Origin: Aurantimonas sp. Leaf443
Lineage (GTDB): Bacteria > Pseudomonadota > Alphaproteobacteria > Rhizobiales > Rhizobiaceae
NCBI RefSeq assembly: GCF_001425575.1
Contig: NZ_LMRD01000008.1
Span: 205,171-269,170, forward strand
Reading direction: 5' to 3'
DNA: 64,000 bases
Part shown: one piece after another, positions 26,031-34,210 of the stretch
Position numbering within the stretch: the first letter of the stretch is position 1
Layout: the number at the start of each line of letters is the position of its first letter
Notes under the pieces: generated by a model
What the model was told of the DNA's origin: nothing
What the model saw: the letters and a program-made list of their open reading frames with translations, nothing else
Database searches by the model: none
Position numbers and translations under genes: made by a program

Positions 26031-28643
26031 ATGAACGAGGCTGATCGATCCGGAGGCGCGAGCGCGCGCCGGACGCGGCGAAGCCATGGCGCGGCGGCGG
26101 CACGGGCTTCGAGGCGCCCGGCGCCCTGGCGCGGCGCGCCCGGCGGGGCATGCGCCGCGGGCACCGCCACCGTCGCGCTGGCGCTCGCTGTCTCCGCCGG
26201 CCCGGCGGCGGCCCAGTCCGCCTCCCCCTTCGCGCTGATGACGCCGACCGACATCGTCTATCTGGCGCTTCTGGCCATGCTCGTCGGCACCGCGATGCTG
26301 ACGACCGTCTTCCTCATGCGCCAGCGCGCTCTGACCGTGGCCGAGGCCGACCGGCTGCGCCTGGAACTCTCCGAGGCGCGCGCAGAGGCGGACAAACGCG
26401 CCGCGCTGATGGCGGCCGAGGACGAGCGGCTGGTGATCTATTCGGGCAGCGCGCGCCCCGAGATCGTCGGCCAGCTCGACTGCGCCGGCCGCGTGCCGGC
26501 CGACGAGCGCGGCTTCCTCGCCTTCAGCGACTGGATGGACGGGGCGAGCGCGCAGGGCCTGGCCGAGGCCGTGGTGGCGCTGCGCGAGCGGGCCGAGCCC
26601 TTCTCGCAGGTCGTCGATCTCGGCGAGGCCGGCCTCATCGAGGTGCGCGGACGCACCGTCGGGGGTCTGGCGGTGCTGCGCTTCACGCAGCTCGCGGGCC
26701 TGCGCGAGCGGCTCAGCGAACTCGAGATCGAGAACGAGCGCGCGCTCGCCACGATCGAGACCATGCAGAATCTCTTCGACGCCGCGCCGATCCCCGTCTG
26801 GCTGCGCGACGGCGAGCGCCGGCTCGTCTGGATCAACGAGGCCTATGCCCGCGCGGTCGACGCGCGGAGCGCGTCCGAGGCGCTGACGCGCCAGGTGGAG
26901 TTCCTCACCGAGCAGGACCGGCAGGCGAGCGCCGCGCGCCTTCGCGCCGGCGGCCGCTTCGACGAGAAGATCTCGACCGTCGTCGCCGCCGACCGGCGCA
27001 ACTTCCGCGTCGTGGAGAGCGCCGGGCCGCTCGGCTCGGCGGGGCTGGCCATCGACGTGTCGGAGACCGAGCAGGTGCGCATGGAGCTGCGCCAGACGAT
27101 CGACAGCCAGTCCGAGACGCTCGACCAGCTGACCACGGCCGTCGCCCGCTTCGACCAGAAGACGCGCCTCGTCTATCACAACGCCGCCTTCCAGCGCCTC
27201 TTCAACCTCACCAACGCCTATCTGGAGGCCGATCCCGACCATCTCTCGCTGCTCGACCACCTGCGCACGCAGGGCACGCTGCCGACCGAGAACTACTTCC
27301 AGAGCGAGCTGCACCAGAAGGATCTCGCCGCCTACCGCGCCACAGAGCCGACCGAGACGATGTGGCACCTGACGGACGGGCGCACACTGCGCGTCATCGC
27401 CACGCCCCAGCCGCAGGGCGGGGCGACCTGGGTCTTCGAGGACATCACCGAGAAGCTCGAGCTGGAAAGCCAGGTGCGCGCCACGATCCGCCTGCAGCGC
27501 GAGACGATCGACTATCTCTCCGAGGCCGTGGCCGTGTTCGGCGGCGACGGGCGGCTGCGCCTGTCCAACCCGAGCTTCGCCGAACTCTGGGGCTTCGACG
27601 GGGAGTATCTGCAGACGCGCCCGCGCATCCACACGCTGCCGGGCTTCGCACGCGTCGAGATGCTGCCCTCCCCCGACGGGCAGGGCGCCGGCTGGCAGGG
27701 CTTCTGCGAAGCCGTCACCGCCTTCGACGAGGACGGGCGCGAGACGCAGACCGGCGAGGTCGCCCTGTCGGACGGTCGCATCCTCGCCTATGGCGCGGTG
27801 CCGCTGCCGAACGGGCAGACCATGCTGACCTTCTCCGACGTCTCGGACGCCCGCGTCGCCCAGCGCATGCTCCTGGAGCGCAACGAGGCGCTGGAACAGG
27901 CCAACCAGATCAAGAACGACTTCGTCCAGCACGTGAACTACGAGCTGCGCTCGCCGCTCACCAACATCATCGGCTTCTCCGCCCTCCTGCGCTCGCCCGA
28001 GACCGGGCCGCTGACGCCGCGCCAGTCGCAATATCTCGACTATATCGCGACCTCCACCTCGGCCCTCCTCACCATCGTCAACGACATCCTGGATCTGGCG
28101 ACCGTGGACGCCGGGATCATGGAACTCGACCTCGCCGACGTGGACATCGCGCGCACCGTCGAGCACGCCGCCGACGGCATCCGCGACCGGCTGGCCGAGC
28201 ACGAGATCGCGCTGCGCATCGACATCTCGGGCGCCGGCGAGACGATGCGCGCCGACGGGCACCGGCTCATCCAGGTGCTCTTCAACCTCCTCTCCAACGC
28301 CGCCAACTTCGCGCCCTCGGGCTCGACGGTCGATCTCGTCGCCCGGCGCGAGGGCGAGGACGTGGTCTTCTCCGTCACCGACCGCGGCCCCGGCATCCCG
28401 GAGGACCAGATCGGGCGCATCTTCGAGCGCTTCGAGGCCAATCCCGTGGGCGGGCGCCAGTCGGGCGCGGGCCTCGGCCTGTCGATCGTCAAGAGCTTCG
28501 TGGAGCTGCACCAGGGCGAGGTCGCCATCCGCACCGCCAAGGGCGGCGGCACCACGGTCGTCTGCCGCCTGCCGGCGGGCGGGGCGAAGCCCACCGGCGG
28601 CACGCCGCACCATCACCCCTATCTGGAGCACGCGGCCGAATGA
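26031..28643 (+). CDS. divL: DivL-type PAS sensor pseudokinase (Tyr in place of the phospho-acceptor His)
   Basis: An 870-residue membrane sensor: a basic leader, a hydrophobic segment near residues 45-62 ending in AAAQ, a transmembrane helix at ~73-96, several PAS-like repeats (about 125-500), then HisKA and ATPase domains (N box FNLLSNAANFA, G box DRGPGIP, GLGLSIVKS). The H box reads QHVNYELRSPLTNIIGF: Tyr637 (codon TAC at 27939-27941) replaces the His of the usual SHELRTPL. This change is the mark of DivL, the Caulobacter protein (Tyr550) that controls CckA and so CtrA and polar development. Start chosen at the ATG after GAGGGACG; another ATG at 26007 is possible. The stop overlaps tsaE (ATGA). 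Confidence 0.85.
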   Translation: MNEADRSGGASARRTRRSHGAAAARASRRPAPWRGAPGGACAAGTATVALALAVSAGPAAAQSASPFALMTPTDIVYLALLAMLVGTAMLTTVFLMRQRALTVAEADRLRLELSEARAEADKRAALMAAEDERLVIYSGSARPEIVGQLDCAGRVPADERGFLAFSDWMDGASAQGLAEAVVALRERAEPFSQVVDLGEAGLIEVRGRTVGGLAVLRFTQLAGLRERLSELEIENERALATIETMQNLFDAAPIPVWLRDGERRLVWINEAYARAVDARSASEALTRQVEFLTEQDRQASAARLRAGGRFDEKISTVVAADRRNFRVVESAGPLGSAGLAIDVSETEQVRMELRQTIDSQSETLDQLTTAVARFDQKTRLVYHNAAFQRLFNLTNAYLEADPDHLSLLDHLRTQGTLPTENYFQSELHQKDLAAYRATEPTETMWHLTDGRTLRVIATPQPQGGATWVFEDITEKLELESQVRATIRLQRETIDYLSEAVAVFGGDGRLRLSNPSFAELWGFDGEYLQTRPRIHTLPGFARVEMLPSPDGQGAGWQGFCEAVTAFDEDGRETQTGEVALSDGRILAYGAVPLPNGQTMLTFSDVSDARVAQRMLLERNEALEQANQIKNDFVQHVNYELRSPLTNIIGFSALLRSPETGPLTPRQSQYLDYIATSTSALLTIVNDILDLATVDAGIMELDLADVDIARTVEHAADGIRDRLAEHEIALRIDISGAGETMRADGHRLIQVLFNLLSNAANFAPSGSTVDLVARREGEDVVFSVTDRGPGIPEDQIGRIFERFEANPVGGRQSGAGLGLSIVKSFVELHQGEVAIRTAKGGGTTVVCRLPAGGAKPTGGTPHHHPYLEHAAE

Positions 28644-30223
28644 GCGGCTCGGGAAACGCCCTTCGCATGGCCGACGCCGTTGACGCCCCCCGCGCCTTGC
28701 GCGCCCGCCTCGCGCTTCCCGACGAGGCCGCGACGCGCCGGCTCGGCGCCGATCTGGCGCGCGCGCTGACGCGCGGCGACGTCGTGGCGCTCGGCGGGGA
28801 TCTGGGCGCCGGCAAGTCGACGCTGGCGCGCGCCGCGATCCGCGCGCTCGCCGGCTCCGACACGCTCGACGTGCCCTCCCCCACCTTCACCCTCGTCCAC
28901 ACCTATGACGGCACGCCGCCCGTCGCCCATTTCGACCTCTACCGCCTCGGCGGGGCGGGCGAGCTCGACGAGCTCGGCTTCGAGGAAGCGGCCGAGGATG
29001 GGATCGTCCTCGTCGAATGGCCGCAGCGCGCGCCCGAGGTCGAGGCCCGCGCCACGATCTCCATCGCCCTCGAGGCCGGCCCCGAGGGCGGGCGCATCGC
29101 CACGATCGCGGCCGATCCGCAGGCGGGCCCGCGCCTCGCGCGAAGCCTCGCCATCCGGGACTTTCTGGGCGAAGCGGGCTTCGGCGAGGCCCCGCGCCGC
29201 GCCTTCACCGGAGACGCCTCGGCTCGGCGCTACGAGACGGTCGCGGTCACCGAGGGCGGCGTCCCGGCGACGCTCGTCCTGATGGACAGCCCGCGCCAGC
29301 CGGACGGGCCGCCGATCCGCGACGGCCTGCCCTACAGCCGCATCGCCCATCTCGCCGAGGACGTCGTGCCCTTCGTGGCGGTGGCGCAGGCGCTGACCGG
29401 AGCGGGCTTCGCCGCCCCCGCGATCCGCCATGCCGACCTTGCCGCCGGCCTCCTCCTCCTCGACCATCTGGGCAGCGAGACGCTGCTGGACGAAGAGGGC
29501 CGGCCGGTGCCCGACCGCTACGAGGCGGCCGTCCTGTGCCTTGCCGACCTTCACGCCGCCGCCCTCCCCGCGACGCTCGCCGTGCCGGGGGGCACGCCCT
29601 ACGAGGTGCCCGCCTACGACCGGCGGGCCATGGGCATCGAGGTCGAGCTGGTGCTCGACTGGTACATGCCGCGCGTCATGGGACGGCCGGCGAGCGCTTC
29701 GGAGCGCGCGCTCTTCACCGAGATCTGGTCCGGACTGTTCGACGAGCTGCGCGCCGCCGAGACCGGCCTCGTCCTACGCGACTTCCATTCGCCCAACGTG
29801 ATCTGGCGTCCCGGGGAGACGGGGCGCGCGCGCATCGGCCTCATCGACTTCCAGGACGCGGTGATCGGCCCCGTCGCCTACGACGTCGCCTCGCTGGCGC
29901 AGGACGCGCGCGTCACCATCGCGCCCGAGCTCGAGGCGCGGCTCGTCTCGGCCTATGTCGCGCGGCGGCGCGCCGAGCCCGGCTTCGAGCCCTTCGAGTT
30001 CGAGCGCGCCTATGCGATCATGGGCGCGCAACGCGCCTCCAAGATCCTCGGCATCTTCGTCCGCCTCCTGGAACGCGACGGCAAGCCGCAATATCTGCGT
30101 CACATCCCGCGCATAAGGGCCTATCTCAGCCGTACGCTCGGCCATCCCTCGCTCGCCGCCCTCGCCGCCCTCTACGCCGACTGGGGGCTGACGGCGGGCG
30201 AGGACGAGGCGGCCTCCATCTGA
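28640..30223 (+). CDS. tsaE: Fusion of TsaE (tRNA t6A ATPase) and an AmgK-like sugar kinase
   Basis: A 527-residue two-domain protein. Residues ~20-160 are TsaE: Walker A GDLGAGKST (53-61), VPSPTFTLVHTYD, HFDLYRL and VEWPQR, the ATPase that drives t6A37 modification of ANN-decoding tRNAs. Residues ~165-527 are an aminoglycoside-phosphotransferase-fold kinase with RDFHSPNVIW (380-389; Asp381 and Asn386 as catalytic-loop residues) and LIDFQDA (Asp403, metal binding), matching AmgK, which phosphorylates MurNAc/GlcNAc at C1. This fusion is known in alphaproteobacteria. MurU follows 17 bases later, supporting the AmgK reading. Confidence 0.92.
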   Translation: MSGSGNALRMADAVDAPRALRARLALPDEAATRRLGADLARALTRGDVVALGGDLGAGKSTLARAAIRALAGSDTLDVPSPTFTLVHTYDGTPPVAHFDLYRLGGAGELDELGFEEAAEDGIVLVEWPQRAPEVEARATISIALEAGPEGGRIATIAADPQAGPRLARSLAIRDFLGEAGFGEAPRRAFTGDASARRYETVAVTEGGVPATLVLMDSPRQPDGPPIRDGLPYSRIAHLAEDVVPFVAVAQALTGAGFAAPAIRHADLAAGLLLLDHLGSETLLDEEGRPVPDRYEAAVLCLADLHAAALPATLAVPGGTPYEVPAYDRRAMGIEVELVLDWYMPRVMGRPASASERALFTEIWSGLFDELRAAETGLVLRDFHSPNVIWRPGETGRARIGLIDFQDAVIGPVAYDVASLAQDARVTIAPELEARLVSAYVARRRAEPGFEPFEFERAYAIMGAQRASKILGIFVRLLERDGKPQYLRHIPRIRAYLSRTLGHPSLAALAALYADWGLTAGEDEAASI

Positions 30224-30240
30224 ACGAAACGCGACCGTCC

Positions 30241-30969
30241 ATGCCCCTCGTCCAAACGCCCCGCACCGCCATGATGCTCGCCGCAGGCCTCGGCAAGCGC
30301 ATGCGGCCGATCACCTCCACCATCCCCAAGCCGCTCGTCGAAGTGCGCGGCAAGGCGCTCATCGACTACGGGCTCGACGCTCTGGCGCGCACCGGCGTCA
30401 CGCGCACGGTCGTCAACGTGCACTACCTGCCGGATCTCATGCGCGCCCATCTGCGCAAGCGGCGCGACATGGAGATCGTCATCTCCGACGAGCGCGAGAC
30501 GCTGCTGGATTCGGGCGGCGGCATCGTCAAGGCGCTGCCCGAGCTCGGGCCCGACCCGTTCTACGTGATGAACGCCGACACGTTCTGGATCGACGGCTAC
30601 CGCAACAATCTGGAGCTGATGGCCGAACTCTTCGACCCCGCGCGCATGGACGTGTGCCTCCTCATCGCCGACATGGCGCAGGCGACCGGCTACGACGGGC
30701 GCGGCGACTTCGCGATGGACGCGGAAGGCCGGCTCGCGCGCGTGGCCGAGCGCGACATGTCGCCCTTCATCTATGCGGGGGCGGCCATCGTGAAGCCGGA
30801 GGTCTTCGCCGGCCGCGAGGCCGAGCCCTTCTCGCTGAACCGCATCTTCGACGAGGCGATCGAGCGCGACCGGCTCTTCGGCGTGCGCCTCGGCGGGCTC
30901 TGGCTCACCGTCGGCACCCCGCCCGCCATCCGCATCGCCGAGACCGTGGTCCTGTCGAGCGCGGCCTGA
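30241..30969 (+). CDS. murU: Nucleotidyltransferase, MurU-like (MurNAc-1-phosphate uridylyltransferase)
   Basis: A 242-residue sugar-nucleotide pyrophosphorylase. The nucleotide-binding motif is MLAAGLGKRMRPIT (~12-25), followed by PKPLVEVRGKALI, the metal-site MNADTFW (~101-107) and the C-terminal GLWLTVGTP. With AmgK it makes UDP-MurNAc from recycled MurNAc, bypassing early peptidoglycan synthesis and fosfomycin-sensitive MurA. In-frame ATG 17 bases after the upstream fusion gene. The MurU role is inferred from the AmgK neighbour; a GDP-mannose or glucose-1-P enzyme is less likely given length. Confidence 0.85.
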   Translation: MPLVQTPRTAMMLAAGLGKRMRPITSTIPKPLVEVRGKALIDYGLDALARTGVTRTVVNVHYLPDLMRAHLRKRRDMEIVISDERETLLDSGGGIVKALPELGPDPFYVMNADTFWIDGYRNNLELMAELFDPARMDVCLLIADMAQATGYDGRGDFAMDAEGRLARVAERDMSPFIYAGAAIVKPEVFAGREAEPFSLNRIFDEAIERDRLFGVRLGGLWLTVGTPPAIRIAETVVLSSAA

Positions 30970-31087
30970 CGCCGGCACGCCTTCGCTGCGGGCACGCGAC
31001 CTGTCCGCGTCCCGCGCAAGTCCCGCGAGCATCGGACGACGGACGGGACCCGGTTCTGTTTGCCGTCCGATGCTCTAGACTGGCGCC

Positions 31088-34000
31088 ATGTCCGCCACCG
31101 TCTTCTCGATTCCCCCCGCCCGGCCCTTTCTCCCGACGCTCGCCGCCGCGCTCCTCTCGGGCGAGCTCGTGCCGGGCTTCGCGCCCGGCGGCGACCCTCT
31201 GGCGCTGGCGGGCGCCACGATCCACGTGCCCTCGCGCCGCGCCGCGCGCGCGCTCGCGGCGGCCCTCGGCGAGGCGATGGGCGGTCGCTCGGCGATCCTG
31301 CCGGCGATCCGGGTCCTGGGCGCCGACGAGGACCCGTCCCTGCGCTTCGACGCGGCGGCCGGCCTCGGTCTCCTGCCGGTCATGGACCCGACCGAGCGCC
31401 ACCTGCGCCTCGCGCGGCTCGTCCGGCAATGGCGCCGGCTGACCGCGCTCGAGGATCTGAAGGCGCTCGGCGGCGCCGAGCCCGTGCTGCCCTCCTCGCC
31501 CGCCGACGCGCTGTGGCTGGCGCGCGATCTCGCCGCCCTGATGGACGAGGTGGAGCAGGAGGGCGCCTCGCTGTCGGGCATCGAGACGCTCGCCCCCGAC
31601 GACCTCGCCGACTGGTGGCGCCTGACGCTCGCCTTCCTTTCCATCGTCACCAGACACTGGCCGCGGACGCTGGCCGAGGCGGGGCTGACGACCGCGGCGC
31701 GGGCGCACGAGGCGCTCCTGGCGGCCGAAACGCGCCGCCTGACCGAACAGGGCTCGACGGGCCCGGTCGTCGTCGCCGGCGTCACCTCCAGCGCGCCGCC
31801 GCTCGTGCGCTTCATGGCCGCCGTCGCCGCCCTGCCGAACGGCGCCCTCGTCCTGCCCGGCCTCGACCGCGACCTCGAGCCGGAGGGCTTTGCCGCGATC
31901 GGCGAGGAGGGGGACGCGGCGGCCTCCGGGCATCCGCAGGACGGGCTGAAGCGGCTTCTCCAGGCGCTCGGCGTCGCGCGCGAGGACGTGCGCCCGCTCG
32001 GCGGCGAGCCGCCGGCGCCCCTGCGCGCCCGCGAGGCGCTCGTCTCCGACGCGATGCGCCCGGCAAGGACCACCGAGCGCTGGGCCGAGGCGCCCGGCCG
32101 GCACGGACCGCAGGCGCTGGCCGCCGTTTCGCTGGTGGAGGCCGAGGACGAGCGGCAGGAGGCGCTGGCCGTCGCCGTCGCCATGCGCGAGGCGCTGTCC
32201 GACCCGAACGCGCGCGCCGGCTTCGTGACGCCCGACCGCTCGCTCGCCCGCCGCGTCGTGGCGGAACTGGCCCGCTTCGGCATCGAGGCCAACGATTCCG
32301 CCGGCCGTCCGCTCGCGGCCACCGCGCCCGGCACCTTGATGAAGGCGGCCGTCGAGGCCGCTTTGTGCCCGGGCGATCCGATCGTGCTCGTGGAACTCCT
32401 GAAGCATCCGCTCGCCCGGCTGGGGCTCGGCGCCGGCGAGGCGCGGCGCGGCGCGCGGACCCTGGAAATGCTGGCGTTGCGCGGCACGGTGGGCTTGCCC
32501 GACGCGATGACGCTCGCCACCGTCTTCGGCGAACGACGCCGCGCGCTGGAGGCGAGCGTGGAGGAGGAGCGCCTGCGCATCGCCCGTCCCGTGGCGCTCC
32601 TGTCGCAAACCGAGCGCGATCTCGGCGGAACGCTCGCCGAACGGCTCGCCGAGGCCCTTCGCCCGCTTGCGGCGCTGCGCGGTGCGGAACGGCTCGAACT
32701 GCCCGACCTCGTGCCCGTCCTCGTCGGCGCGCTGGAGGCGCTGGCGCGCGACCCGGAGGGCGATGCCGGCGCGCTCTACGCCGAGGAGGCGGGGCAGGCC
32801 ATGGCGGGGTTCCTCTCCGCCCTCGCCGGCGCGCCGCGCACCGGCTTCACCTTCGCCGCGCGCGACGTGCCGGACGTCCTCGCCGCGCTCGTCGCCGGCG
32901 AGACGGTGCGCCCGCGCGGCGGCCTCTCCTCGCGCGCCTTCGTCTGGGGCGCGCTCGAGGCGCGCCTGCAGAGCGTCGACCGCATCGTGCTGGGCGGCCT
33001 CAACGAGGGCACCTGGCCCTCCGGCGCGCGCGGCGACGCCTTCCTGTCGCGGCCGATGCGCCTGTCCGTCGCCCTGCCCGCGCCCGAGCGGCGCATCGGG
33101 CTTGCCGCCCACGACGTCTGGATGGCGATGGGGGCGCCGCAGGTGGTGCTGACGCGCGCGCGCCGGGCGGGCGGGGCGCCGAGCGTGCCCTCGCGCTGGC
33201 TGCAGCGGCTCCTGGCCGTGGCCGGCCCGGCCGAGGCCGAGCGGCTGCGCGCGGCCGGCGCCGTGTTCCTCGCCCATGCGCGCGGCCTCGACGCGGCGGG
33301 GCCGGTGCCGCGCGTCGCCCCGCCCGCCCCCGTGCCGCCGCGCGAGAAGCGCCCGCGCAGCTTCTCCGTCACCGAGGTGGAGACGCTCATCCGCGACCCC
33401 TACGCCGTCCACGCGCGGCGCATCCTGAAGCTCGAGCCGCTGCCCGAACTCATGCGCTCGCACGGCGCGCGCGACCGCGGCAGCCTGCTGCACGAGGTTC
33501 TGGCGCAGGCCGTGATCGGCGGGCTCGACCTCGCCGCGCCGGACGCGGCGGCGACGTTGCTCGCACTGGCGCGCGACCTCTTCGACAAGGCCGCCCTGCC
33601 CCCCGAGGTCGACGCCCTCTGGTGGCCGCGCATGGAGGCGCTCGCGCGCGACTTCGTCGCCGTGGAAGGGCCGCGCCGCGACCGCAGGCGCGTCGCCGAA
33701 TGCGGCGGCACGCTGGATCTGGCCGATCTCGGCGTCAGCCTGCGCGGCTTCGCCGACCGCATCGATCGTCTCGCGGACGGCCGGCTGGAGATCCGGGACT
33801 ACAAGACCGGCTCGCAGCCGAGCGTGAAGCAGGCGCGCTCGCTGCTCGCCCCGCAGCTGCCGCTGGAGGCGGCCATGGCCGAGGCCGGCGCCTTCGAGGG
33901 GATCGATCCCGCTCCGGTCGCCGACCTCCTCTATGTGCGCCTTCGCGAGCGCGGCATGGCCGAGGAACGGCTCGCCACCGAGGGCGGGCGCGGCGAGCCG

Positions 34001-34210
34001 GCGCGCTCGGCGCCCGAGCTCGGCGCGGAGGCCCTCTTCCGCTTCCGCGGCCTTGCCGCGCATTATCTCTCGCCCGACACGCCCTTCCGCTCGCGCGCCC
34101 GCCCCTTCAAGGGCGGCGACTTCACCGGCGACTACGACCATCTCGCCCGCGCCCGCGAATGGAGCGTCGGCACCGAGGACGGCGGCGAGGGCGAGGGAGC
34201 GGGCGCATGA
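31088..34210 (+). CDS. addB: Double-strand break repair protein AddB (alphaproteobacterial type)
   Basis: A 1040-residue protein, partner of AddA in the RecBCD-like helicase-nuclease. It has the alphaproteobacterial AddB layout: an inactivated UvrD-like N-terminal part (IHVPSRRAARALAAAL at ~46-61), a central helicase-like region (VLGGLNEGTWP, ~637-647), and a C-terminal PD-(D/E)XK nuclease with GFADRIDRLADGRLEIRDYKTG (~885-905). The Cys cluster that binds iron-sulphur in Gram-positive AddB is not evident. Its stop overlaps the addA start by ATGA. Together they chew DNA ends for RecA loading. Confidence 0.93.
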   Translation: MSATVFSIPPARPFLPTLAAALLSGELVPGFAPGGDPLALAGATIHVPSRRAARALAAALGEAMGGRSAILPAIRVLGADEDPSLRFDAAAGLGLLPVMDPTERHLRLARLVRQWRRLTALEDLKALGGAEPVLPSSPADALWLARDLAALMDEVEQEGASLSGIETLAPDDLADWWRLTLAFLSIVTRHWPRTLAEAGLTTAARAHEALLAAETRRLTEQGSTGPVVVAGVTSSAPPLVRFMAAVAALPNGALVLPGLDRDLEPEGFAAIGEEGDAAASGHPQDGLKRLLQALGVAREDVRPLGGEPPAPLRAREALVSDAMRPARTTERWAEAPGRHGPQALAAVSLVEAEDERQEALAVAVAMREALSDPNARAGFVTPDRSLARRVVAELARFGIEANDSAGRPLAATAPGTLMKAAVEAALCPGDPIVLVELLKHPLARLGLGAGEARRGARTLEMLALRGTVGLPDAMTLATVFGERRRALEASVEEERLRIARPVALLSQTERDLGGTLAERLAEALRPLAALRGAERLELPDLVPVLVGALEALARDPEGDAGALYAEEAGQAMAGFLSALAGAPRTGFTFAARDVPDVLAALVAGETVRPRGGLSSRAFVWGALEARLQSVDRIVLGGLNEGTWPSGARGDAFLSRPMRLSVALPAPERRIGLAAHDVWMAMGAPQVVLTRARRAGGAPSVPSRWLQRLLAVAGPAEAERLRAAGAVFLAHARGLDAAGPVPRVAPPAPVPPREKRPRSFSVTEVETLIRDPYAVHARRILKLEPLPELMRSHGARDRGSLLHEVLAQAVIGGLDLAAPDAAATLLALARDLFDKAALPPEVDALWWPRMEALARDFVAVEGPRRDRRRVAECGGTLDLADLGVSLRGFADRIDRLADGRLEIRDYKTGSQPSVKQARSLLAPQLPLEAAMAEAGAFEGIDPAPVADLLYVRLRERGMAEERLATEGGRGEPARSAPELGAEALFRFRGLAAHYLSPDTPFRSRARPFKGGDFTGDYDHLARAREWSVGTEDGGEGEGAGA

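Noticed and set aside
26150-28639. An N-terminal extension of the TsaE-AmgK protein through the DivL gene
   Set aside because: The frame is open only by GC bias; the extension is Arg-rich nonsense and the ATG in the ATGA overlap gives the normal TsaE start.
30905-34141. A 1078-codon open frame antisense to addB
   Set aside because: Same composition artefact; no recognisable motif, and addB has clear nuclease and helicase-like blocks.
31060-34206. An N-terminal extension of AddA by ~1049 codons
   Set aside because: The addA frame is open all through addB, but the AddA start is fixed by the 4-bp overlap and the conserved MSFEVSAFTRERQ.
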